DNA from: Cavia porcellus
Lineage: Eukaryota > Chordata > Mammalia > Rodentia > Caviidae
Direction: 5' to 3'
DNA: 64,000 nucleotides
Assembly (NCBI RefSeq): GCF_034190915.1
Contig: NW_026947500.1
Location: 16,304,501 to 16,368,500 of the forward strand
Under the pieces are notes generated by a model that was not told the DNA's origin, did not search any database, and saw only the letters and a list, made by a program, of their open reading frames with translations. A program made the position numbers and the translations under genes. Of this stretch, positions 45,609 through 57,693 are shown one piece after another. Every line of letters starts with the position of its first letter. Position 1 is the first letter of the stretch.

Positions 45609-46742
45609 AGAGACCTCTGCATGCCCACTGCAGCACACAGGTCATAGCTTCACTGCCACTGGGAGATCAGGCCAAGCAGAAGGACTTCTGGGATGCTGGG
45701 ACCCTGGCTACTCTCTCTCTCTCTCTGCCTTGGGGCCCCCTTGACCGCAGGCTCCTGCTGTGATGCATGGTGCTGCAACAGCCTTGATATCCAGCGGCAT
45801 GGTGGCTGGTGATTCCTTCCAGGTTCTTCTGTCCTGTTCAAAGAAGTGGATGGTGCAACTGATGAGCATGGAAGTTTAAGATTTATTTAAAGGAAAAAAG
45901 GAAAGCAAAAGAAGAAGAAAAAAGAATTGTTATGATGAAAATACAAGAAGCACCCTGAAGGCAGGGCCAGCCACTACAAGAACGAGAGGGAGTGGCAGTG
46001 AAGTCAGGGGCCACCATCTTTATTTTTCTTCGATGTCAGGTCAGGGCCACTGAAGGCAGGTCTATGCAGGCATCCTGGCACCGATTTGACAGTTCTCGGT
46101 GACTGACAGATCAAGCCCATTTTCCAGCCTCCTTGTTGTGCCCAATCTCCTGTCTCAGGTTCAGAGCAACAGGGACCAATGACCCAGGACCAGAACTTCT
46201 GAAATGTGACCAAGATACATCTTTCCTTCATATAGCTAATTTCATCATAAAGCTCACAGACACAGGCCCAGGGAGGTGACCCTCTGCCCATCCTTTTGCT
46301 TAGCCCATTGCATTACTGACCACAGGGATGTGATCATAGCAGACATTTTTGGAAGGACTAGGGACTCTGGGATATGAGTTCAGCTGTTCTCCTCACATGG
46401 GGCTACAGGTGAGAAGCTGTTCCTACTCCTAGAATGAGGATGCCCTGTTAACAGCACAATCCTTTGGGATGGTCAGTGGACTGAACCTGGGCCCAGAAGG
46501 GCCAACTCCATAATGCAATGCAGGTCTGGTTTCAGTTCAGTCCTGAGTTGACTTCTCTTGGAACATCAAGATTCAGCTGCAATGTTATACACCCAACAAC
46601 TAAAAAATAAAGCAGAGCAGAGCAAAGCAAAACAAAACCCAATCTAGACAGGCAGGGCAGAGAATACGCTCTGGGCCTGGTTAAGAATTCCTCTGACAGC
46701 ACTGTGGGGACAGATGTGGAGCGGGGAGGATGCTGCCTTGAA
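45609..46742. other. Unassigned sequence
   Basis: No gene recognised. A (CT)8 tract is at 45710-45726. A purine-rich, A-rich stretch runs at 45880-45935. An imperfect AGCAGAGC-to-CAAAAC low-complexity stretch is at about 46612-46640. Minus-strand frames (46004-46291, 46532-46936) lack domains. Confidence 0.4.
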
Positions 46743-46838
46743 GCCACCACCCTTGTTCCTACGGACCAGGGGCTCGATGGGTCACAGTCATTGCTACAAA
46801 GTCCATAGGAACAAGGGTGGTGGCTGTGACCCATTGAG
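46743..46838 (+). repeat. Two interlocked inverted repeats (A-B-A'-B')
   Basis: Arm A at 46743-46766 is the reverse complement of A' at 46801-46824 (24 bp, one mismatch). Arm B at 46773-46787 is the reverse complement of B' at 46824-46838 (15 bp, one mismatch). The arms alternate, so both stems together would form a pseudoknot-type fold rather than nested hairpins. The arrangement also equals a unit followed by its inverted copy with the two halves swapped. Plus-strand frame 46714-46911 runs through it but is not recognised. Confidence 0.93.
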
Positions 46839-46954
46839 ATCCCTGACAGACCCAGACGCTTGGAGCTCCTGCCCGCCTCCATGTGGGGGACATGCCCAAT
46901 CTTGCCACTGAAGTCAGAGAGACACCAACATGCCATGTGCTGAACTGGCCTTCC

Positions 46955-47060
46955 TTAGGCTTACAACTTGACCAGCTTTACCTTCACCTGTAAAATGGAG
47001 CTACTAATGGCATCCTCAAATACATTAAGCAGGTGTTAAACAAGCCGTGCCACCAGGGAC
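46955..47060 (+). mobile_element. MIR SINE fragment
   Basis: 'ccttcacctgtaaaatggag' followed by 'ctactaatggcatcctcaaa' and 'tacattaagcaggtg' parallels the MIR core and 3' part ('tcatctgtaaaatgggga..ataatag..cc..' then 'gattaaatgag'). It is old and diverged, as expected for MIR. Confidence 0.6.
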
Positions 47061-47736
47061 ATCCCACACACCATGAAGCCAGTGCTCTGGGCTGTGGCTC
47101 TCACTAGAAAGGAAACTCAGTGCATAAAGCCCAGATTCTAGATGAACTTGTGATGACTCTGCATGATTTACTGAGGATGTGAATTTATATCTTCACAAGT
47201 CAGATCCACTAGTAACTTTACTCTAGTTTTTTCTTTATCATCCTTAGTAAGGTTAGCTTTTCGTGACATTTTTGGTGCAAGTATTCTTCATACACAAACA
47301 TATTTCTTCAAGTTGTAAGAAAAATTGGGAAAATATTGTATCAGGAGATCAGTGGATATTTGTTGCATTACTTTGTATTGGTTTATTCATAGTTTTGTTC
47401 CTCAGAAAAGCAGGGTGACCAACTTTGTCCCTCCAGCAGGAATATTAGTGGTGCACACAGCTGTAAGTGGGTGAGGGGTGCCTACTCCCCCAGCCTTGGC
47501 AGGGCCACTCATTCCTTCCTCTTCCCGGTGCAAGCGGCTGGCTCTCTGTCCCTGGGAAGGGAGACCGTGGGCCCACAGGGACCTCCCAAGAGGGAAGTGC
47601 CCCGAGGGCCCACAGGACTGTGGGGTCTTTAAGGCGAGGAGCTGGGACACCCAGGAGGGTGAAGAGCGTGCAGGGTGCCCTCCTGACACCACCTGCTGTG
47701 GTAGTTTGCTATTGTGGAAAAGACCCAGAACCTTAG

Positions 47737-47740
<4 letters not shown>
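47061..47740. other. Unassigned sequence
   Basis: No gene recognised. 47150-47400 is AT-rich and looks unique. 47460-47700 is GC-rich, with overlapping frames on both strands that owe their ends to the TG tract. Confidence 0.4.
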
Positions 47741-47776
<36 letters not shown>

Positions 47777-47787
47777 CATGTGTGTGT
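47741..47787 (+). repeat. (TG)n microsatellite
   Basis: Sixteen perfect TG units, then 'tatgcatgtgtgtg'. Confidence 0.97.
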
Positions 47788-49059
47788 AAGGAAGACCCAC
47801 GTGCACAGAAAGAGGTACATGTGGGGATAGTGGGGACCTCTCGGCCTAACCTGCACCTCCCTCATTGTTTAAAGAGAAGTCCCAGAGGGAGTGGCCCGCA
47901 CAGAGTGAAAGGAAATGCCAGGCCATGTGATGGCCTGGGCTAGATGGCTCCTGGGCTGCAGGATCAAGACGCTGTCCAATTAACGGAAGCTCCTGTGTGG
48001 CCACCACTGGAGTGCTGCCCCTGGAGGATATGCACCCCCCCCCACAGCCCTGCACAGCTGGGCCACTGTGGGAAAAACTGAGGGGGACTCCAGGGCCAGC
48101 TGTTACAGCACAATGGCTGTCATTCCATTGAACAATGACCTTGACTCCAGGGAGCTGGAGCCAGCAAGATTTACCTCATGTAGCCCTCCCGAGTGGGCAG
48201 GCAACCATCAGCCTGTACAGGGAGCCCATGCTGGCCTTAGCATCACGACCCTGGCCCCAGGGGGCCCCTTGCTGCCCCTGAAGCGGCCAAACTACCTCAG
48301 TGGGATGGAAACTCCTCCTGGCAGAGGTGTAATCCCCAGGCCTCCTGCTGAATGAAGCTGGCTGCAGTGTGGCCTGAGGTACTGGGGGGACCTGCTCCCA
48401 GGGCTGTACCTGACCCGGCAGCTCCCCAGCTTGAGCGCAGGGCAGGGCAGGCGCGGCTGTCTTGAGATGGGTGGGGACCTGGGCATAAGACAGGGCAGGA
48501 GCACACTTTCTGGGGCTCCAGGTCCCTCCTCAGCCATTCCTACAGAAACCCTGAAGGAAGCAAGATATCTAGACAGGTAGGAAGCTGTCTCGTCTTCCTG
48601 TCTTCTCTTTTTTCCCAGGTGGTGTTTAACAGAAATCAGTTACTGTTCATCTCAAGACAAAGCTTCTAGCCCCAAAGCTTCCATTGCAAAGCCTCTCTGA
48701 GAAACATCTGAGGGGAAAAGAATGAACAAACCTTGAAAGATGTGAACATTTTGTTTTCATGGTCTGAATAAGAGTCACACTTTGTTTACTCACTGAACTG
48801 ATTCTCACTGACACACTGAAGCGAGCTTGTGCATGTGTGTGGGGCACTGCCATAAGTGTGTTTGGCAATGTGTATCTTCCCTGAGCCTGCATGAGCCTGC
48901 CATTTCTTTGTGGTGAAAGCCTTGATACAGTTTTCTCTTCATGCTTTCTGAGATGCGCAGTACGGGGTCATTCCCTGCAGCCGCCCTCTGTGCACCAGCT
49001 CACCAGGGCACCCTGTTTCCACCTCACACCCACCCATCCGCCCCCATCTACCCCACCCT
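47788..49059. other. Unassigned sequence
   Basis: No gene or confident repeat. Short frames at 48068-48355 (plus) and 48292-48537 (minus) overlap and are not recognised. Confidence 0.4.
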
Positions 49060-49395
49060 CACTTTCCTGCCTCTGGTTATCCTGGTTTTACTCTCAGCTC
49101 CTATGGGATCCACTGGTCCTATTCCATCATGTGAGTGAGATCATTCAGCTCATGTCCTGCTTGGCCTGGCTTGTTTCCCTTAAAATGATGATCTCCAGTT
49201 CTGTCCATTGTCACACATGACAGGGTTTCACTCTTGTTCACTGCCAAATAGTATTCTCTGCGGATCCTATCGGATTTCCTCTGGCCAAGCATGGTTGCTG
49301 GACATTTTCCTTGACTTCAGTTTTCTGGCGGTTGTGAATGGCGGTGTGTGTTTTCCCTATGTCAGCCCATCAAAGTGTATAGTAGCTCCATTGGC
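49060..49395 (-). mobile_element. L1 fragment, ORF2 end and start of 3' UTR, minus strand
   Basis: Plus-strand blocks 'aaaatgatgatctccagttc', 'tgtccattgtcacacatgac', 'ctgccaaatagtattctctg' and 'ttgcgg/ggttgtgaatgg'-like text are the reverse complement of the L1 ORF2 C-terminal region ('ggaatactat', 'acatggatgaa.ctgga'). It is diverged. The left limit is uncertain. Confidence 0.65.
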
Positions 49396-49699
49396 AGGAA
49401 ATCAATGTAAGCTTTGAGGTGGGATATAAGAGAAGCAGGAAAGTGCTTCGAAGGCTGAGGAGCACTGACACCGTGCTGAATTCCTGAAAGTCTGCTATTG
49501 AAACCCTGTAGCGTTGATATCCAACCCCTTCTTTTCCAGACACGTGAACCTGAATTGTTCTGTGGACACGAAGGACTCCTCGTTATCAGCTCACCCACTC
49601 AGAAATACGAATGAAACCCCTTCCTGCCTGGAATCCAGCAGCATTTCCTTAGGGCTCTGACAGCTTTACAACCACCACTGTGTGTCACCACTGCCTGAA
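49396..49699. other. Unassigned sequence
   Basis: Nothing recognised between two L1 fragments of opposite orientation. Confidence 0.4.
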
Positions 49700-50262
49700 C
49701 GGCTGTGTAAAAACTGCAGTGCTTGGATAACCCCATATGCACACATGTTTGAGAACAGAAACTAGAAGAGATGTTTATAAAGCCACATCCGCAATAGCAA
49801 AGTAAAAGTCACCCACGTGTTCCTTGATACACAAAAGCAGAGCTGTGGGGCGCTCGTGCAATGGGATAACCGATGGCCTTGAAAAGGAAGGAAATTCAGA
49901 CTCATGCTCCAACTTGAGTGCAGGAATGACCCAAGGACTTTACGTGAAATGACACAGGTCAGGTCTAGGTGCCAAACACTACATTAACCCACCGCCTGAG
50001 CCTCAGGGTCCAGGTTCCTGGTCACAGGAAGTCCACTGGAGGTTGGCAGGGCCTGGGGGGGGGGGGGAATTGGCAGATGCTGGGCGCAGAATTCGGGGTG
50101 GGTACAGAGTCCTAGTTTCGCAGGATGAAGGGAGCTTGGCAATGGACCGTGCTACAGCTGTGCTTCAGTGTGGAGGTACTTAACGCTCCGGAAATGTGCA
50201 CCTTGAAAAGTTAAAGTGCTAAGGTTTACGTTCAATTTTATGGCGAGTTTTTTAAAAGCTGC
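49700..50262 (+). mobile_element. Old L1 (L1MB/L1MC/L1ME-like) 3' end
   Basis: 'taaagccacatccgcaatag', 'caaagtaaaagtcacccacg' and 'tgttccttgatacac' match the ORF2 'aatagc.aa...tggaa' stretch. They are followed by 'caacttgagtgcaggaatga', 'tacgtgaaatgacacag' and a G13 run at the usual 'ggggctggggg' site. The end is 'tgtgcaccttgaaaagttaa', then 'caattttatggcgag'. This is the 3' UTR type of older L1M elements. Confidence 0.75.
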
Positions 50263-51537
50263 AGTGTGAAAGCCTCACCCAGACCAATTCAATCACTGTT
50301 TCCGGAGGCGGGTCCTAAATAACCTCTGCTCTCCTAATTTAACGTCAAGAGTCACAATGTGCCAGGCACTGAAGGTGACGGTGACTAAGGCCAACAAAAT
50401 CCCTCACCTGGAGGGCTTCCTTCCTCCTCAAGGCAGACAAAATTTAACAAAAACGCTGAGCGCATACGGTATGTTAAAACTCGGTCTCTTTGATGGAACG
50501 ACCGACCCAAGGAGTCTGGGAGAGAGAGGACTGGGGCTTTGGGGTGGCCAGTGGAATGTCTGTGGTGGAACTTGGTGATTTTTGAGGGATCTGCCTGACC
50601 AGATACCAAAAGGCTGAAGATGGATTTTGCATACTAATGACTACAATCTAGAGTAAACTTCTTTCTTACGGGTGTACAGGCTAAGCAGCTCTGAAACTGC
50701 CTGGTTCCCAGGATTAAGTGGATCAGTAAACGCACGATAGACACAGAGACCCAGATCTTTCAACCACAGAGAAAGTTACAGACAAGCAAAGGCGAGGAGG
50801 GGCTGGAAGGAGCCCTGTTCTTCTTGCCTAACGTCAGAGGTTTTTAGGAGACCTAGTGTCCATTTTAATATGCATGCAAATACATATAGGAATAAATATA
50901 TGTGTGTGGGGGGGTGAGCGCAGTAAATGCTCTTTCGCTACCCCTGCTTGCTGAGAGAGCGGAAACCCTGCCAGCGCAAAAGCAGCAGCACATGCGCAGA
51001 GCTAACTTTGCAGTCTCCTCCGCCACAGTGAGTTCCAGCAGGCCAAGCGACGTGCAGAGACTGCTGGCTGGAAAAGAATGAAACTGGAGGCATCTGTTCC
51101 GCTAACACGGTTAGCACTGGCTACTTCTGGACCCTGACACTTCTGTCAGATCTCCAGCCTGGGCTGGGTGGAGTTTTTATTTTCATTTTCCTCTGCTTCA
51201 GGCTCCGCAATTGCACAGAAGCAAACTTTCACCCAGTATAAAGCAGAGTATTAAGAGCTGCCCTCACCCAGCAATAGCAAAAATAAAACTGCAAGAGGAC
51301 TTCTGCTGTTTTGCTTCATTGCAGCTAACCAAGTTGTTTTCTAAGCTTGAACATCAATTTTAGGGACATAAATTTCAGGGAAGAATAACCTCGCAGAAGA
51401 CAATGGGACCGTGGGGCCGTGAGAGCTGGGAGCAGGAAAAAGATGGCTTTAGACCTGGAAAGAGGTCCAGGAATGATTCCATGATTTCTCATGCCTCTTG
51501 TTCCTTTTTCCTTCAAAGAGATTAAACATATACATGA
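50263..51537. other. Unassigned sequence
   Basis: No gene seen. 'caatgtgccaggcactgaag' at about 50356 resembles the start of a common old mammalian repeat (MIR/L2-like), but too little follows to call it. A C/G-neutral stretch at 50930-51100 has scattered CpG. Confidence 0.4.
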
Positions 51538-51603
51538 TTGTGTGTGTGTGTGTGTGTGTGTGCACGTGCACAAGTGCACATGTGTATGTGTGCGTGTGTG
51601 TGC
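51538..51603 (+). repeat. (TG)n tract with interrupted TG/CA continuation
   Basis: Twelve perfect TG units, then 'cacgtgcacaagtgcacatg' and 'tgtatgtgtgcgtgtgtg'. It is fully alternating purine-pyrimidine for most of its length. Confidence 0.95.
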
Positions 51604-51895
51604 CAGCCGGTATAAAGAGCTGATCAGCGACATTGATCCCTGTGGAGGGAAGAATCCAGGGACACGAACAGCCTGGCTCTCACTTTAGCTTTGCTGCAAA
51701 TGCATCTCTCAGTCAGTGCTTCCTTTCTTCACGTGCTCCTGAAGCGGGCTGAGCAATGGTAAACACTGGGAATCTAAGTGTAAATTCAGGAACTTCAGGA
51801 GCTTGAGGTTCTGCGAAGTCCACAGTAGAGCATTATTGCATATCATGGAACCGATCCATACTGTACATTGTACATTATGGTATCATTCCTCTGAG
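51604..51895. other. Unassigned sequence
   Basis: Nothing recognised between two TG/CA tracts. Confidence 0.4.
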
Positions 51896-51950
51896 CCACA
51901 CACACACACATGCACGCGTGCACATGCACGTGCACAGGCAGGTACACACA
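51896..51950 (+). repeat. Imperfect CA/TGCACG tract
   Basis: About seven CA units, then 'tgcacgcgtgcacatgcacg' and 'tgcacaggcaggtacacaca'. It contains a palindromic 'tgcacgcgtgca' core. Confidence 0.92.
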
Positions 51951-53604
51951 GTGGGGTGAGAATTACTCATGTGTCCTCTCCATTTAATTTTCTCAGTGCA
52001 CTTAAGGTGAAGGTTGCCTGGGCACTGGTGTCTCCGTAGGATGTCAGCGGCCACCCCTTTTCAACATGGGAGTGTGTACATGTGTGGGCTGATCACAAAA
52101 GTCAGCTTATTGCTGTCTGACAGTCTCCCAGAACTGACATCACCACCAACAGCACTGTGGAATCCTCTGGTTTCAGGGGAGATGGATCTGAATCTCAGTA
52201 TCAGCCTTGGCCTCCATCCTGTTTCAAGACAAGAGATGGTCCTCTCCGGGCAGCAATGCACGACGCCTAATCCCTGCCGTTAACTCAGTTGAAAATGAAC
52301 CGCCTCTCCGCTCAGACTGTGCAAAGCTTTGCCTTCTAGTGACCACCTCCAGTTTGCCCAAGGGTTCTGATGGGCCCTGCTGCCACCCAGGACACAGGGT
52401 AACTGACACAGAAGGAGTGACAAAGCCCAGGAGCTGAGCTCAGCTGTGCAGTGCAGGGCTGGGCCCCCAAGCAGCGCCCCGCGTGTCTGCCATTTGAGTT
52501 TCAGCTTCCGTTCTCCTTTACTGCCGCACATTCAGGTGCTTGCTGTAGGCTAAGCACTAGGCCAAAATCAGTACAGACTCAAGAAATGCTTTCTTCATGC
52601 TCTGGTTTACCAGTATCAAAGTGAAAATTCTCCCTAGCAAGAGGCTCAAGGAATTGCTCAGACATCAAACAGTGCGCAGATGGCAAACCCACACTCTGAC
52701 ACACTTAAGGAAAAACAGACCAAGCCACTCACGTATGTGATTACTCATAAGTCACAGATGATTGCAAAGATTAAAAGAGGAGAAAAATCTGGGCAAAACA
52801 AGCTCAAAGTTAGTAAACAGAACACTCCAAAGAGACACTGAGAACAGATAGAGGAGGGGGAGCTCACCCAGGCTGACTTGAAACGTTTTACCCAGCCCCG
52901 GCCGTGCAAGACCTTTGCCAGATGGGCCCCCTGCAATCACACAAAAGCCCAGACCCAAGCTTGGGGGACAGGAGGACTCTTTAGATGCATAGCACCTGCT
53001 CCCTAGAGCAGGAGCAGCTGTTTGCAGCCTCGACGCCCGCAGCCCCTGATGTCCACTGAGTACACTGGACTTAGGAGTCACATGGCTAGACAGGAAGAGG
53101 GACTCATAAGCCCTGGCCTGAAAAGGGAGTCCTGTAAAAATGTTAGTGGAACATCTGGGTCTGGAGACCACTCCTCAGATGCATCCCCTTCAGAACACCA
53201 GGGGACCCTAAGCACTCCCCTGTAGGCCTGGCATTCGAGTTTCACCACTCACGCTCCCTGAAACTTGGAACTGCTTACCTTCATCAGCATTGTAGCCATT
53301 CTGAAATACACTTCGGAGGGTTTCTCCCTACATATTGGCCAAGCCGTATGCTTTCTTATTAATTGTTTACTCAAAATAGTCACACTGAGAATTCTCAGTG
53401 CTTACTCACTCAGCCTTCGAGAAGAGCAAATGCATTGCGTTTACTTTGGATGGATGTCTGACAATTCATAGCCAAAAGAAAAACCAATTAGGCTGCTGTT
53501 AGGGGTGTTAATACTTATTCTACGCAAATCGTTGGACACTCTAGACTGCTTAAAACTACATGACAGCTTAAGTACAGTTTTCAAATGACTTCTTAAAAAT
53601 CAAT
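51951..53604. other. Unassigned sequence
   Basis: No gene recognised. Overlapping frames on both strands at 52014-52531 and 52745-53225 have no domains. Confidence 0.4.
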
Positions 53605-53765
53605 TGAGAATAACATTTCATGATGTGAACAGTATGCAGAATGCAAATTTTTGTGTCTGTAAATAAAGTTTTGTCGGTGCACAGAGTCATGGGTATTCAC
53701 ATGCCACCAAACGCAGAGCTGAGCAAGTGTGGCTGGCCAGAGGTGATGCTCCCCCTGCCGCTTTT
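53605..53765 (+). mobile_element. Ancient DNA-transposon-like repeat fragment
   Basis: 'gtctgtaaataaagttttgt' with 'cggtgcacagagtcatggg' corresponds to the 'tgtaaataaagttttattgg' to 'aacacagccatgcccatt' core of an old mammalian hAT-Charlie-like repeat. 'gcaaatttttgtg' upstream and 'gcagagctgagcaagtgtgg' downstream fit the flanking parts. The exact family name is not certain. Confidence 0.55.
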
Positions 53766-54884
53766 CCCTGCAATGGCAGTGATGTCTTCACAATGGGACA
53801 GCCACCCCCTCCCGTAAGTCAGCATTGCATTCACTGCTCATCTTCACCATGCAACTGAGTGGAGCACAGCGACCTCTAAATGTCCAAGGCTCCATGGAAT
53901 GCATTCTGTGATAGATATCAAAGTGTCTGCTTCTGCTGCAGTAACACCATAGCTGGGCCACGGGATCTAACATACACGCTAATACGATGTACACCGATAA
54001 TATAGCATAAGCTAATATAACATACGCTAATGTTACCAGGCTGTGAATAAATTTTTAAAAAGATGATTTAAGAAATTTCCAATCACCCAGTAGCAGGAGG
54101 TGCCCTGTTCAGACAGCGTCTCCGGAGGGGGGCCAAGGCGCAGCTGGATGAGCTGCTGCTGAGGAGTAGTGTGATTCATGAGGCCTCTCAGCCGTCTCCC
54201 AGGCCCAGGATGAGAATGAGGTTATCCAGGAAACACCTGGGCAACTCTGCCTGGGCTACTGCTGTGGAACCCTGTGCCACGCAGCAGAAGAGCTGCAGGG
54301 TTTTTAAGAAAGTTACATCAACAGAAACTGCCGACTCGGACTGCAGGGACTGAGGTAGCACAAGGCGAAGGAAGGTCTAGGGTCCTACTGGCAGGAAGTG
54401 GGACCACGCAGCTGCTTATCTGCAAACACACGCTACCCTTCATATGCGTGACACTCTGGGGGAATAGGGGTCCCAGGGCAGGGGCACAGCTACAGGCACC
54501 AAGTACCAAACAGTAGAAGATTATCCTTGAAACCTGGGGAACATTTCCGGCCGACTTTCGATGTTCCTTAGCACCAGTGACTTCTTTTAACTTTCCATTT
54601 TCTCTTTTCAACTTTTCTCTTTTCTCTTTTTTTCTCTTGTTTCCTAGCTTAGTATGTCCACATACGGGGAAACTGTCCCGAGGTCGGAGCCTAACTGCAG
54701 TCTTACTCATAGATGATTTTCACAGTTAGATCATGGATTTGGGACTTTGGAGCTAATGATACTTGGATGAGACTTTTAGATTTAGAGACGAAGCTACTCT
54801 TGACTGTGACTTGTGGGGACACAGCGGTGAGCTAAATCTGCACACGGGGAAGGCAATGGGGCAGACATAGGGGAATAGTCACCT
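53766..54884. other. Unassigned sequence
   Basis: No gene seen. 53975-54030 is a low-complexity run of 'ctaata' and 'catac' motifs. 54595-54640 is a pyrimidine tract. Frames at 54171-54516 (plus) and 54318-54710 (minus) overlap without domains. Confidence 0.4.
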
Positions 54885-55235
54885 CCAAAACTATCAGTTT
54901 ATTTTCTAATTCCTGGAACCTGTGAACATGGCCTGATTTGGAAACCGACTCTTTGCTGATGTAATTAAGATAAGGATCTTAAGATGAGGTCAGTGTCCTC
55001 ATTCTTGTGTCAGGTGCCCCCCTAAGTGATGGAAGTGAAGACCCACAACTGACCAGGCAAACAGCACACTGACACACACCACACGCTGGGAGAGGCGGAG
55101 GACAGGGTCTCCCTCTGGAGACAGTGCAGATTTGCTAACACCTTGTGCCTCCAGAGTTGTGAAACGATGCGTTTCTGGTGTTGTGAGCCGCCTCATTTGT
55201 GGTGACGAGACACAGCATACCTAGGAACCTAGTGC
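54885..55235 (+). mobile_element. MLT1-type LTR (ERVL-MaLR)
   Basis: 'ctaattcctggaacctgtga', 'acatggcctgatttggaaac', 'ctttgctgatgtaattaaga', 'taaggatcttaagatgaggt', 'ccttgtgcctccagagttgt' and 'gaaacgatgcgtttctggtg' follow MLT1 order from U3 to near the end. It is the clearest MLT1 in the window. Confidence 0.85.
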
Positions 55236-57693
55236 ACTAGGAAACACCTCCAAACCCCAGAGGCGAGGCGCACTGCTCATTCGAGCCCTGCAATGCTCTC
55301 AGCCTAGCCCACTGGACGCTGTATCGGCCTCTCATCCCAGCAGCCACGCATTCCCCAGCTCGACGACAACTGTCTTAGTGTTTCCAGAATGTAAGAAAAT
55401 TCTTCACGTAACCTCTAACTCTCTTGCTTTTAACTATAGTCACACAGAAATTATAGTTGCATAGCTAAACAGTAGTATGAAAATAACTGCACCTTATTAG
55501 GCTGAGCTTGTTTTTATTGTGTGAATGCTAATTTATGCACAACCATGTTCTAGGTAAAATGTATTGTCATTTCATCCCATACTATTTTCATGTATGATAA
55601 ATTTCTCAACTTTATGTGTAATTTTATTAATAAACATTCATACATATTTACTGGCCATAGTATGATAATCCAATAAAAGCATCCAATGCATAATGGTCAC
55701 AATCAGGATAATTCATATTCCCATCTCTTCAAACATCAATCATTTCGAAGTGCTGAGAACTTACATACTCTTCTGGTTGTTTTGAAACATAACACGGAGT
55801 ATTATTATGCTGTAGAACATGGAACTGATTTCTTCCTTTGAAGTGTTTTGTTGCCTTTTCTAAATGAAAAGCAAAGGTAAAATCTAGGTTTCCAAACCCC
55901 CATGAGACTATGTCCCTGGCTCACCAGCATTAAGAAAGCTTAAGGAGTTTGTCCTGAAGTATACAAAATTTCCAGAAATCAGTCATCTACGACTCTGAAG
56001 ACGCCAAAGACAATCATCGTTCAGTGCACTGGTACCAGGTGATGAATATTCTTCCAAAAGTCCCACGGCAGCACTTGTGAAGTGACTGCAGTCTCAGCAG
56101 GGGCTGTCACAGAAGAGGTCCAAGCAGCAGTGCGGATGGCTCCCCACACCTCACCCATAGCAAGGGCTTTGCAGCATGGTGAGATGGGATTAGCTGTGGT
56201 CTCCTGGTGCCTGGGACTCTCCACTACACCCACAGCCACTTCCAATCCTCAAGCTTCGAGCTTCATTTCATTGGCAAGGCTGGGTTGGCAGGGCTGGTTC
56301 GGGCTTCCCTTCATCTTCACTGCCCAATGTTAGTGTGTGGCCCCTCCCTCATCAGGAAACCAGTGCACAGGCAGAGATAAAGCAAAACATAAGAGCATGA
56401 AATGATTAAACCAAAATAAAACATGAGAAGAGCGTGTCACATACTGCATAGTCTCACATCAGCCTCATTCAGGGCTCAACACTGTCATCTAAAATCAGCA
56501 GAACCATTATCTCCCCGGAGCAGCAGACGTCCGTGTCTACCCCACTGTGGCTCACTGTAGTGCTCATCATACCAACTCCCTTCCCCGGCCCCCAGAACAA
56601 GGGCTCTAAGGGAGCAGCAGCTCCTTGGGGACCCTCAAGCATCCTGTTCGTACCTCTGTCCCTTAAGTAGGGCAGTCCCACTTGCCCCTCAAGCCACATC
56701 AACAGTTATGTATAAAACAAGATCCCTAAAACACAGCGAGCGCAGTGTACCCGCAATACAATGTGCACCAATGTTCTGGATGTTGGATGTCGCCTTCTTT
56801 AGCAATAAACTTGAATCCCTGAGCATGAAGGAAGGCTTATGATGTCTGGTTCCCCATGTTAAGAACAAAATAACTCTCCTTAAAAGTGGCCTAGAAATTA
56901 GGTCCCACTTCCCATGATGCGTGTCATCCTGGTATCTTTTATTTCCTGGTAAGGTTGCTGGGCACTTTAGGTCGACCATTCTGTAACTCAGAGTCAGCTC
57001 TGGCCAACAAAGGGTTCTCCTAGCAGAGCCTTTGGGCCGAATCTGGGAATCAGCTGGACTGCTGGCTCCCTCTCCGAAGGAAGACAGCAAACCTAGAAGG
57101 CGCTATGAGGCCAACAGACAGCTCTCTTCAGTGGGTCCGTGTGGACCGGCAGACAGGCTGGGCACTACCAGGACAGCACAGCAAAGCAGCCCGTGTTTCC
57201 CTCAGACTGGAGATTTCTTCAGCTGCCTGCTGTTCAGCACATCTGCCTCGGGAGCCGGTGCCAGAGGGACTCGGGACTCCAGGACCAGATGTCCTTCTGC
57301 GAAAATCCCAGTGGCTGAGAGTACTTGCAGGCAGGCAAGGAATGGAGCCAAGAGAAGACCAAAGGGATGACAGTGCTGTTTCCAGAAGTGACTCAGACCT
57401 CAGACGGCGGCCCCTGATGGGAAGTCACCTAGGACGTCTCAGCCAGGACATTTTCTTTTTTATGTGTGTGTGAGTGTTATTGCACAAATATCCAGAGAAG
57501 CTTAAACACAAGATCTCCTTGAACTGTTTAAAAAGTGAATACTTCAAAACACATTTGCTGCAGATAAGCTTTCAGCCATTAACTTTGATTATTTCCTTGA
57601 GATTTGTGTAACAGTGATGTGAATTCCAGTCAATAGCAATCTAGATTTTATTACACTGAAGAAGTGTATGATATTTGGGGAGGATATCCAGAC
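55236..57693. other. Unassigned sequence, AT-rich at 55.4-55.9 kb
   Basis: No gene recognised. 55430-55880 is AT-rich and looks unique. Frames at 56021-56333, 56469-57090 and 57032-57473 overlap opposite-strand frames or each other and have no domains. 57100-57400 is GC-richer. Confidence 0.4.

Noticed and set aside
50340..50460. MIR or L2 fragment at 'gtgccaggcactg'
   Set aside because: The match is confined to about 15 bp of a commonly shared block. The following sequence cannot be aligned with confidence.
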